This document shows positions 54,251 to 64,000 of a stretch of DNA of 64,000 nucleotides, in pieces. This stretch comes from Corythucha ciliata (lineage: Eukaryota > Arthropoda > Insecta > Hemiptera > Tingidae). Position 1 is the first letter of the stretch; every line of letters begins with the position of its first letter. Below the pieces are notes generated by a model, which searched no databases, was not told the DNA's origin, and saw nothing but the letters and a program-made list of their open reading frames with translations. Made by a program: the position numbers and the translations under genes. The DNA is taken from NCBI GenBank assembly GCA_038030265.1, contig CM075940.1, positions 13,826,001 to 13,890,000 on the forward strand, in the 5' to 3' direction.

Positions 54251-54369
54251 TTTATCAGATTCCCCTCAAAAAGAAAATCGTTCGGAAAAGCGTTAAACTA
54301 TGGCTGTTACCTTATTTCAGCACCGGATTGTCATTATTTCTACCCCCTATCGGCCAATAAGCGCTTATG

Positions 54370-55320
54370 ATCAGTTTAAGCCTTAAAATTGGCGAATTTC
54401 TCTATTTTACCCGCGAATGAGTGTTTTTTTTGTGAATTTTATCCGCGAATTAGTGTTTTTCTCAATTTTGGCCGCACGCACCATTATACTCAATTTCAGC
54501 CGCAAAGACAATGCTTTTTTATCCCGTGAAAAAGCGATTCTTCTCAATGTTAGCATCGGATTGGTGTTTTTAGGAGAGAGCGAGAGCGTTCATTACGGCG
54601 TATTAGCAGTGATTTTATCACTTTTTCTCACTTCGAGCTGAAAATTAGCGCTTATCAACGCAGTTTTAGCCGTGAATTAGCAGGGGTTTTTCACATTTAT
54701 GTTTACCATGAATTGACGCTTTCCCTCAGTTTTGAGGCATGAATTGACTTCTGAAGCCGAGGATTGGCGTAGGTAGGTACTTCAATTTAAACACAAATGA
54801 AATTTTTTCTATTATAGCCGCGAATTAGCGCTTTTTCTCAATTTTAGCAGCGAAGACGAGTTTTTATACCATGAATTAGCGGGTTTTCCTCAATTTTTAG
54901 CAGTGAATTAGCACGTTTTCTCAATTTGAGCTAACAAATAAGCGTTTTTCTTAATTTTTGTTGCATTAATTAGTGATTTTCCTAAATTATCCACATTTTT
55001 GCAGGTTTTTTTTTTTTTTTTTTTCAATTTTAGTCCTGCATTAACAATTCAATTTATTTTCACTTTAAGCTGTGGATTAGTGCTTTAGCTCAGTGTTTGC
55101 TGTGAATTAGCGGGTATTTTCTCCTATAGAAATGAATTGGCGCTTTTTTACCCAGTTACCCCAGTTGTACCCAGGCGCTGAAATGCCCAGTTTTAGGCCC
55201 CAAAAGCTCAACCTTGTAGTTTCATGCTGGAATTGGTATTTTGGGACAAAATATGTCAAAATCGCGGATAGCACGCCGCCGCTAACACAGTTTACAGTGT
55301 GGATCAATCCACGCTAATTC
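54370..55320 (+). repeat. Degenerate repeat, family A, forward
   Basis: About 25 forward units, with one T20 run near 55010. Confidence 0.75.
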
Positions 55321-55339
55321 ATTGTGGGAAGGAGGGGAA

Positions 55340-55990
55340 TCTCAGCAAATGGCAAAACCGACCATTTGCTATCCGAAAACGGACAACCCATAGTAAAATT
55401 GATTATTTGCGCCCTAAAAATTGCAAAAACAATGACTCTTTGCTACATTAAAAAGGCCGCATTACGATTCGGGCCTTGAAAATGTTCAATAACAGACATT
55501 CAAAGCTGTCCACTCACGATTCAAAATAGGCACAACTGACCACTCACGCCTCTAAAATCACTAAACTGACGATTCACGCCCCAAAAATAGTCAAATTGTC
55601 TGTTTTTGCCTTAATAACAGCAAACTAGTAGTTCACGCTCGAAATAGGACCAAACGGAGCCTTGAAAATGGCTAAAATGAATTTCTCCCTAACAATGGAA
55701 AACCCTAGAAATGGCTTGACTTACTATTTTCGCCTTAAAAATGGGAAAACTTATCATTTGCACCATTGAAATATCCTTAACTGGCTATTCACGCACTGTA
55801 TGTAGAATGAAAAATTGGTAATCATAAAAATGGCAAACTGACAAGCTCTAAAAATTGTCAAACTATGGCGCCCCTCAGACAGCGCAACTTATGATTCACC
55901 TATTTAAAATGGCTAAACCGCCTATGAGAGACCCGAAAAAATGGCCAAACTGGGCTATTCGCACCTCTAAAATAATGGTTGGACTTTTCT
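55340..55990 (+). repeat. Degenerate repeat, family B
   Basis: Units of GCCCTAAAAATTGC, AAACTGAC and GATTCACGCC type. Confidence 0.75.
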
Positions 55991-56079
55991 CACCCTGAAA
56001 AAACGACAGAACCGTTTTTGTTCCCGCAACAGGGCCGTTTCCACTTTACCTTCTTTGCTCGGATCCAGAGACCAGTAGT

Positions 56080-57210
56080 GCTTTTTCACAGTTCAACCAT
56101 GAACGAGCTCTTTTATTCAATTTTAACTGTGAAAAGGCGGCTTTTCTTAATTTTTGCCTGGACTTAGCAATCGCGAAACCGCAAATAGGTGCGTTTTCTC
56201 GAGTTTAACCCCGAGAGAGCACTTTTACTTCACTTTAACCGCAGATGTGCGTTTTTCCTATATTTCAGGCGTAAAATGAGCCGTTTTATCAGTTTTTATC
56301 ATAAAACGATCTCTGTAAACCACTGATTAGCGCCTTTCTTTAATTTTGGCCAGGACTTGGCATCGTAAAACCACGAATTGGGTTTTTTTCTCAATTTAGG
56401 CCGCGGAAGAGCGCTTTTCCTTCAGATGTGAATGAAGAGCGCTAATATTTCTCAATTTTATCTTTGAAAGAGCGTCTTTTCTTAACGTTAGCAGTGAATC
56501 TGCGCAATATCTCACTTTTAGCCAAGAATTAGCGTTTTACCCCCAAAAGCTTAGCTACAAATGAGTGGGGATTTAGTGCATCTTTTTTAGTCGTGAAACC
56601 GACGATAGCAGCCTCCATAAACCGTTATTTGGCCTGAACTTGGCATTATTTGGCCAATTTTAACCGTGAATGGGCGCTATTTCTCAGAACATGTTTGTTT
56701 TCTTAATAGTTTTTCTCCTCGAATTAGGATTTTAGGCGTAAAATGAACCGTTTTCTCAGTTTTTGTCATAAAAAGATCTCTATAAACCACGGATTAGCGC
56801 CTTTCCTTAATTTTGGTGATTAATGGTAATTTTTTCTCTATATATTTTAGGCGCAAATGAGTGGCTATTTCCCCATTCTACCGTGAACGAGCCTTTTTTC
56901 TTATTTTTAGCTGCGACAAAGTGTCCATAAACTGTGAATTACGGTATTTTCTTAATTTTCGCCTGGACGTTCGCGATATCGCGAAACCTATTTCTTCGCG
57001 ATTCGATATTTTTATTGATTTCTCAATATCAGCCGTGAATAAGCGCTATTTCTCAGAACATGCTTTTAGCCACGAATTTAGTCACGAATTGAGTTTTTTG
57101 TACAGCCGGGCTTCACCTCGGCTTCACCTCGGGCACTTCCCGTCGCTCTCGACCGTAATGAGCATCATACCGCCCTTGGATCGTAATATACTATTTTCTA
57201 TATTTTGGCC
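56080..57210 (+). repeat. Degenerate repeat, family A, forward (1.1 kb)
   Basis: Forward units with more divergence than elsewhere (CATAAAACGATC, CTGTAAACCACGGATTAGCGC). A sub-unit of about 440 bp seems to recur: CGTAAAATGAGCCGTTTT near 56270 and CGTAAAATGAACCGTTTT near 56737. Confidence 0.7.
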
Positions 57211-57380
57211 GTGAATTGAGGTAAAATTTCCGTAAGAACAGCGCACGCTGAATCTCAAGGGGCTAGTCAGTAGTCGGTGAACACAGACCAAAACCAACGA
57301 CAAGGCGAAACGGAGCGCCCCCTCCCCCCTCTTTCAGAATCCGCGACTGCTGACCTCATACTTCCTGTGCTTTTGGGGGC

Positions 57381-57415
57381 TGATACAGTTATGTGTAAAA
57401 ATAAATAAATAAAAT
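57381..57415 (+). repeat. LINE 3' tail fragment
   Basis: CTGATACAGTTATGTGTAAAA and ATAAATAAATAAA resemble the tails at 45.98-46.14 kb, suggesting a very short LINE 3' end. Confidence 0.45.
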
Positions 57416-57900
57416 GAAGTGAATTGAGAGGGAACGTCTGCACTAGCTGAACTTCAGTTCAGAATTTTGCTCCCCCGTAATGACGTGTAGGTTCCGCCGC
57501 CACTGTACCCCGCGGATAGTCATAGGTTCGCTAATTTTGTTCCTCGTCCCGGCCATCAAGGACGCCCCGGGACGAAATGTGTCCCGCATTCTTTATGTAT
57601 TTCTTTGAAATTGTGCATGCGATACCTAACTCTCAGAGCGAGCTTTGCAATGGCAGCTTTATGTGGTTCGATATTACTAATATAATTGATATTACTAATT
57701 GTAATTGAATTACGTAATTCAATTACTGCTGTAAGGGCAAAGAACATGGAATGTCACAAAAAGCATTTTTTGATAAAATACAGTTTTTATATTTGGAACT
57801 CACGTTAATTATTATGAAGAACGCCAGTTAACTTCAGTTCAACAATAATGGTCTTCATCGAAGTACGATTGTGAACCACAGAGCAGTCTATATTGTGACG
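57416..57900. other. Non-coding spacer
   Basis: A GC-rich part (57470-57580) is followed by AT-rich DNA; no gene recognised. Confidence 0.35.
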
Positions 57901-58130
57901 CAGGGGCGTACCTAGAAATCCTTCTGGAGGGGGCGATTTCGGCAGTCCGCCGCCTATTACGGTCCAGCGGGGGATGGGTGTTGTAATGAATGTCCTTCGT
58001 ATTGCTTGGATTTCGCCAATATTTGGCTAAAAATGGCCTCCCGGAGGGGGCGATCCACCTATCGCCCCCTCCTCGAATAATCGCCCGAGGGGGACGATAG
58101 ATGGATCGCCCCCCTCTGGGTACGCCACTG
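57901..58130. mobile_element. 230-bp hAT-like MITE
   Basis: The left end CAGGGGCGTACCTAG and the inverse of the right end, CAGTGGCGTACCCAG, form a terminal inverted repeat. Inside, GGAGGGGGCGATCC and GGATCGCCCCC alternate as internal inverted repeats. No clear 8-bp duplication was seen (flanks TTGTGACG and GTCGTGAG), so the target repeat may have decayed. Confidence 0.65.
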
Positions 58131-58659
58131 GTCGTGAGGTACAATTTGGATATATTCCTTTTTCTTTCCGCTTTGCACATGGACCCGAATCTTTCCTGGC
58201 CTCTAATATGTAGGACATTTTCCCCCTTTGTGTTTTACTTAAATAGTTAGTACCTCCATTACCCAATAAATAAATGCACTATCGATCACGAATTCAGGAA
58301 AAATGGACATTATATGCATGTATAATCAAAGTTATAGGAAATTTTGGAATATTCTGAATAACTAACACAATTGAAATTGCTGGAAGTCTATAAAACTTTC
58401 GTTGTTCAACTAGAAATTAGAGTGATAAGCTGTCCTGGCGATAGAAGAGGTGAACATTTGTGTGCCAAGAAGTTTCTGTGTGAAGCGCAAAAAACGTTGG
58501 TCAATAAAAAGTTCAAAAATTCAGCGTTTTTACAAGCATTTAAATCGGATGATTATGTGGTCTGACATTGGCATTTAGCCAGACAAGTGGGACTATGTAC
58601 ATATCGTAATCTAGAAAGACGTTTTTTTGTTGTTTTTTTCCTTTTTTTTGTCTTCTTAG
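58131..58659. other. Unique non-coding sequence
   Basis: AT-rich and free of the repeat families. The + strand open frame at 58371-58565 has no recognised domain. The T-rich end serves as polypyrimidine tract for the exon that follows. Confidence 0.35.
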
Positions 58660-58778
58660 CGGCTGGTCTCTACTGGGTGCCACCTGGATGTCTCTCTACA
58701 ACAATTTACCCTGCGCCCTTTGACTTGACCCGCACAGGATTCCAGTATCAAATTTACAACCAAGCCCGCATGTATTAA
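58660..58778 (+). CDS. Candidate terminal coding exon of an unidentified gene
   Basis: A strong acceptor (T-rich tract, then GTCTTCTTAG) precedes an open segment needing one base from a previous exon. It encodes AGLYWVPPGCLSTTIYPAP and then FDLTRTGFQYQIYNQARMY, ending in TAA. The balanced composition with Trp, Pro and Tyr is unlike the repeat-derived frames, and the next 2 kb are unique DNA with AATAAA near 58937. The peptide looks like a real C-terminus, but I cannot place the family and no upstream exon was found. Confidence 0.4.
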
Positions 58779-60995
58779 GCTCCTCAGTCATACCTCCCCT
58801 CGCCACGCATGTTCCGCATTTTGAATCAGCACTTTATGTGATTTTAAACCCGATGAAAAATGTTGGAATTGTCATGAAAAGGCCATAACATTTTTGCAAA
58901 GCTAAATTGCGATCGCTTCGGTATCATTTATTTCATTAATAAACAGATGCACGTTAAGGTGTGTTAGTGTATATTCGGAAACGACTAACCCCTTCATTTC
59001 TTCACTTTGACGTTCGATAATGTTCATGAGTTTTCAACTTACCCCGCATCAGTTCATTTGAGGAGCTGTTATAATTATTAACGCTATCATCTTCGCTAAC
59101 TTAATAAAATAATATTCTCTCCCCTTTCGTGGCTTTGGTCAGACATAATGACTAGACGTGTGTGTGGGTCCCGCCACTCAGCATGGGAAGAGTAGAAGCT
59201 AAAAGCAGTGCACTAGGCGGGAGTCTCAGGTTACACAAACATTGCACTAACCGTCCTGAAAATACTCATCGCCCTTCTCCGTGGCAAAACTTTTGCGGTG
59301 TGCTCCCCCAACGCCCTTCTATTTTAGTCAATATTTGAGCACCGCTCAATTTTTACTGTTTCCAAGTGCTTCAGAGTCTTTTAGTAAAAACGAGTTGTGA
59401 AGGTGGGGAGGGGGCGGGGGCGGTAACGAATAAGTTTATATAGGATTCCAGTCAAATTTAATGTAAATCTACTTCACATTGCGTTGGTTTTTAATAGACA
59501 TGCCACTGACAGGATGAGTTGTGTTGTGTTTGTAGAACTTTGAAGGATCAGTCGTTATAATATGGAAATTAGACGAAAAAAGAAACACGCGGAGAGTGCC
59601 AAATAACACTTTTCAAACTAATTATTTCATCACTTAAGTATTCAACAATAATTATGAAATATGGGGGGGGGGTAATTACAATGGTTGCTCGATGCTATAA
59701 CATTAACTGCTGTAGCATTTCGCAAAGGACAATTTTGTTTTGCTCGGGTGCATCCTTTTTGTAATGCTATTCACTTCGGACATTTTGAATCAGGCATCCG
59801 CATTGAGACTGCTGGGAAAACTGAGTAATTGTTGAGTCCATGCAATTTTTGTAACTGGTATGCACATTGACCGAATTTCTTCAATGGGTTTAATGAGAAA
59901 ACACACTAAATGAGTATGTTTCATTAAAATTGCTTGAAAAGGAGGGGGTGGTCCAGCGTCCGAAACTTGATATTTCACTCTTTATATAATAGGCTTTTAA
60001 AATCTATTTAAATCCATTGTCAAGGAGAAAGGAAGCGACGGTTGGCATATAATGGGAGGATGTATAGCAAGGCGGGGTGTGGCTTATCTGCCCTGTAACC
60101 GGATACGTGAACGTGAAACAGCCAGCCCACCAGCCGCTAGTATACCGACCTCTGAAGTTCTTTTAATCGCCAAAGCTGTACTCAATAACAAGACATTGTG
60201 AACGCATCTCAAACAAGAATTTCATCCTTCCAATTATTTTTCAGCGAGTTTGATTCGCGAGTCTCACTTTTGTGTGCGGTAGAGGGATCAAGTTTTTACT
60301 GTTAAGACTCTGACTCCGTCATCTGAACTCCATTGTTGAGAGAATCCGAATCAATTCGCATGCAAACATTGTTGGGACTCTCTATCCTAGATGCCATCCC
60401 CTGCGAAGCTCATTGTGACGTCTCACTCCTTTCTTCCAAAGGTTGAAGACCCACAGCCCTCTTCTGTGCTTAGTCACCGGCGGGGGGGGGGGGCAGAAAT
60501 AACAAAAACAGCTTCCTTATAAGCTTAAGCGTGCGACTCTTACTATTGCTGCTGTGCATGATACTGTGAAATCCCTGCAGGCTAATACTGCAGCAATTAT
60601 TCTAAAGAATGCAGTTTTTTGTATTGAACCCCGAAGGACCTTAGCGATGCTGCATATATAGCGAGTGAACCGATATAAAATGGTTGGTCTGGTCTTGCAA
60701 AAAACGATTATAATAGCTGAAAAAAATTGCTCACATCATGAAAATAGAGTTTAGACTAATCAACTTTTGGGTGTATACTAGTTGGACGGGGTTCAATTGA
60801 TACCAAATCAGGGGCGGATTTAGGCAAACGTGTTCAGGGGGAGGGGGTTAGCTCTGAGCTCAAGATCTTCCCCTCCCCTGCTTAGCCAGACAAGTGAAGA
60901 GAAGTCGGCAAGACAACTCCAATACTCATCTGCAATGTTTTAAACAATTTTTGACGGGTGCATCAGGTTGAAAACATGAAACCAACAGATGCTCA
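58779..60995. other. Unique non-coding DNA
   Basis: About 2.2 kb largely without the repeat families. A hAT-like end CAGGGGCGGATTTAGG lies at 60813, and a G12 run near 60482. It could hold the 3' UTR of the 58660-58778 exon. No other gene recognised. Confidence 0.35.
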
Positions 60996-61980
60996 CATGG
61001 GCCGTCTTTACTACAGTTAGGGGCCCCGGGCCTGGAGTGACATTAGGCCCCCTACGGGAGGGGGCACTATTAACGCATGAATTAGCACTTTATCTCAATT
61101 TTAGCCACGCGAAGTGTCCGTTGGAAACCGCCGCGAATGGGCGTTTTCTCAATTTTCGGCAGTGAGTGAGCACTTTTTCTCCATTTCAGTCACCAATTAT
61201 AGCGTTCTGTCTCGTTTTTAACCATGAAATTGCCCACCGAAAACCGTGAATTTCTGCTTTTTCAATTTTAGGTATGAAATGAGGGCGAATCTTACCAAAA
61301 AACCCGCGAATTAGTGTTTTTTTTTTCAAATTTTTCTACGAATTAGGGTTTCTCAATGTTAGCCCCGAAGCCAGCGCTTCTTGTCAATTTTATCCGCGAA
61401 TTATAGCGTTTTCCCCAATTTGAGCCGTGAAGTAACGCTTTTTCTCAATTTTTACCGAGAATCAGGGTTGATCACTATTCGTTATTAGCTATTTGCCCCC
61501 TCGTCCCTTCCTCGTAACGCTACTGGACAAACGCTACGAAACAAAAACTGTTTTTTTGTTTTTGTTTTTTAACGAAAAAATTGGCGTATTTTTTGTGGAG
61601 ATAGTGTCAATTTGTCTCAAGAAACGGTTCGCTTGGAAACTGACAATTTCGCCTTACCAGCTCTCCCACATGACTGACCATTCAAGCTCAAAGTTCGACC
61701 CCAGAACCTGATTGGTTTGGACTATAAAACATGAGTTAAAGTCCAGAAAAATGAAATACTCGATAAATAACGATAAAAAGTGGCTATTTGGCCGTGAAAC
61801 AGCACTCGCAAAAAAAACACCAATATTGTTTTGTTATTTGTCAAATAATTGACATTTTTCAGTGGAACTAAATTGTTCAGCTCCTAAATAGTTTATTTGT
61901 CTGACAATGAATTTGGTGCAAGTTCCGGGCCCCCCTTTTTTTTAAGCGTGGGGCTTGGAGTCCAGTCTAGCCGGTCCCAA
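60996..61980. mobile_element. Probable hAT-like element enclosing family A repeats
   Basis: The left end CATGGGCCGTCTTTA followed by TAGGGGCCCCGGGCCTGG resembles the CAGGGCCGTTT termini of the 1085-2848 element. A GC-rich stretch with GGGCCCCCC and TAGCCGGTCCC near 61929-61979 may be the decayed right end. Forward family A units fill 61070-61480. No clear target duplication was found. Confidence 0.4.
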
Positions 61981-62850
61981 TAGCGCCCAAAGCTTGATGA
62001 ATAGCCGCGAAATTACATCATTAAGAGCTAAAATTCGGGTAGAAATATTTTTTTTTAAAATCGCTAGTTTAAGGTAATTGCAAGTTTCTGGCCTTTTTTG
62101 TGGCACGGGAGAACACAAAATAAATATATAACCTCAAAACTTCATCGGGAACTTCATCGCAAACTAGATCGAAAGAGCTAAGCATAAATATACCTTCGAA
62201 ATTGTAAGTTTTGGGTCTAAATATCGGCAAAATTGCTAGTCTCCGGTCTTTTTTTTTTGGAAGCACATACTTGCACGAAATTCAAAGGCTTTCTGACTGA
62301 ATATTTGCGATATTACAAATTTCACGTCTCAATTCCAGCTTCCAGCTAGAAATGAAACATGTCGGGCCTTTTTGCCCTGTGGAAAGTTCCAATATTGCAA
62401 GTTCGAGCTTGAATATCCGCGAAATTACAAATTTCATGTCTTCATATCCGCCAAATAGCAAAATTCGGATTTTTTTTTTTTTTTTACAATATACTTCTAT
62501 AGTGATCACGGAATCCGGGCGAGCCGGCCATGAGTGTCCAAAGTCTGTCGAATAGCCGCAAAACTTCAACAGTTTGCTGGTAAAAATCCGCGAAATTGGA
62601 CTTTCCGGGATGAATATTCACGATACCGCGAGTTTCACGCCTTAATTATCTTTATTTTACCGAAATTGCAAAGTTTCGGGTCATTTTTTTTTTCCATGGC
62701 CGCGTGGATGCCCGGCAAGCCAGCCCGCCCCCCGACAGCGCTCAAAAACTTGCATAAAAAAAAAAATGAGCGAAATTGGATAAGTATCGGGTCTAAATAT
62801 CCGCGAAAATGACTAGTTTCATGTAATTTATTTTCGCGGAATAGCAAATT
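61981..62850. repeat. Degenerate repeat, family E
   Basis: Units of the type TATCCGCGAAATTGCAAATTTCGGGTC, with several T-rich runs. The family reappears at 63930-64000 and runs off the window. Confidence 0.65.
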
Positions 62851-62896
62851 TGGGATGTACGAGTACGTGAACCTGGCAGAATAATTATCACGAAAC

Positions 62897-63645
62897 ATGA
62901 CGAAAACGGCGCCATTCGTTTGTTTACGAGCCCAAATTTTTGTTTGTTTAACCTTGCAATATGTATACTATTTTAAAAAAACAAAATGTGGGCCGCCAAC
63001 TTCACGCAACGGCACACGTGACCCCAGTCGTTTGTTTTGCTACATATTCAGACAGAACGTCGTTTGTTTAGCCCAAATGTTTGTTTGTTTAGCCCTGCAA
63101 AATATTTATTTATAAGCAAATACATCATGCGTGCCGCCATTTTCACGCAACGGCACACATGACCCCAATCGTTTGTTTCACTACACATTCGGTTGGTTTG
63201 TTTACGTTTGTTTAACCGAAATCTTCGTTTGTTTTGCCTCCCAAATCACTACATTAGTCTTCTATCAGTCTACAATTCAGTGTAGCAAGCTGGAAGGCTA
63301 AACAAACGAATATTTTGGCTGAGCAAACAAAAACAAACGACGTTACGACAGAATATGCAGCTAAACAAACGATATTGCTCATGTGTCGGTCTGCTGTACG
63401 CACACGTGTTCGTGACGAACAGAGCCAGCTGTGAGGCTAAACAAACGAATATTTTGGCTAAACAAATGACGTTCCGACAGAATATGCCGCTAAACAAACG
63501 ATATCGCTCATGTGTGGGGTTGTCTGAAGTGTGAACTTAGCCGCACACATAATGTTTCTTGAAAATATCGTATTTGAAACGTTAAACAAACCAAAATGTC
63601 AACAAAACAAACGTATACAAACGATTGTGGCCGTTTTCGTTGGCA
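62897..63645. mobile_element. Foldback element with CGTTTGTTTA repeats, copy 2
   Basis: Termini read ACGAAAACGGCGCCATTCGTT on the left and the inverse of ACGAAAACGGCCACAATCGTT on the right. CGTTTGTTTA-type repeats are forward in the left half and TAAACAAACG in the right half, with a switch at about 63255-63295. CACGCAACGGCACAC occurs twice on the left. The arms can fold into a long imperfect hairpin. No protein-coding gene is present. Confidence 0.75.
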
Positions 63646-63722
63646 GCACGTCTAACGAGGAATTGTCACATTCTCAAATTTTAGGGTGAAAGGTTTTGGT
63701 CTGAGGCAGACGTGATTTATGA

Positions 63723-63950
63723 GCGGTTCTCTTCAGTCCTTCCTGGTGAGTCGGGTCCTCTCTGGCTCGGTTTTCGGGGCAAGTCATCGTGCCTGCGTTT
63801 TAATCCCGCACAGTAGCATGCCGAGGTTGTGGCGAGGGGGACAGACTCGCGCCTGGGCCTCCGAAAAGCTTCAAGATGGAAAAAATGAGGATTTTTACGT
63901 CTCATTCTCATAGATGTAGATTTGACAGCCAGTTGGACGCGAAATTCGAT
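63723..63950 (+). mobile_element. Dispersed SINE-like repeat, copy 2
   Basis: GCGGTTCTCTTCAGTCCTTCC, TTTTAATCCCGCACAG, AAGCTTCAAGATGG and AAAATGAGGATTTTTACG parallel the phrases of the 17090-17310 copy. Family E repeats follow to the window end. Confidence 0.5.
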
Positions 63951-64000
63951 GTTTCTGGTCTTTATTTTCACGAAATTACAAGTGTCTGAACTATATTTTT

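Overview
This is a eukaryotic nuclear window, most likely from an arthropod. It contains a multi-exon protein kinase gene with short introns (about 50-90 bp), Jockey-clade non-LTR retrotransposons, and many hAT-like and foldback DNA elements. There are no bacterial operons, CRISPR arrays or rRNA genes. I cannot name the species from sequence alone.

The one gene that can be read almost end to end is a homeodomain-interacting protein kinase (HIPK) on the + strand. It has at least 19 coding exons from 23007 to 34429 and a conceptual product of about 1226 aa, close to the roughly 1200 aa of vertebrate HIPK1-3. A long AT-rich 3' UTR probably follows, to about 37.5-37.9 kb. Two smaller gene pieces are supported only by open frame plus splice signals: the last two exons of an unidentified minus-strand gene (48062-48358), convergent with HIPK, and a candidate terminal exon on the + strand (58660-58778).

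The rest is almost all mobile or repetitive DNA. From left to right: a hAT-type non-autonomous element with a perfect 8-bp target duplication (1085-2848); a Jockey element (about 3290-9180) split by a second Jockey copy with a 12-bp target duplication (6333-7912); a 2.9-kb element with nearly 0.9-kb inverted repeats carrying a broken minus-strand gene (11554-14415); a 0.6-kb hairpin (15294-15908); two foldback elements rich in CGTTTGTTTA (about 21.9-22.6 kb and 62.9-63.6 kb); a CR1/L2-like LINE remnant (44.5-46.0 kb); and a 1-kb element with inverted ends made of ACCCATTTGTC hairpins (52.2-53.25 kb).

The most unusual content is a large amount of degenerate, short-period (about 30-40 bp) satellite-like DNA in at least five sequence families. 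I call them A (core AATTTTAGCCGCGAATTAGCG), B (core CCCTAAAAATGGC..ACTGAC), C (core CAAATTTCGTGGATTTGGC), D (core ACCCCAAAACTGACGATT) and E (core TCCGCGAAATTGCAAATTTC). They appear as polarised blocks on either strand. In at least one case families B and C lie inside an intact hAT transposon, which suggests how they spread. In forward orientation each family A unit looks like a 3' splice site.
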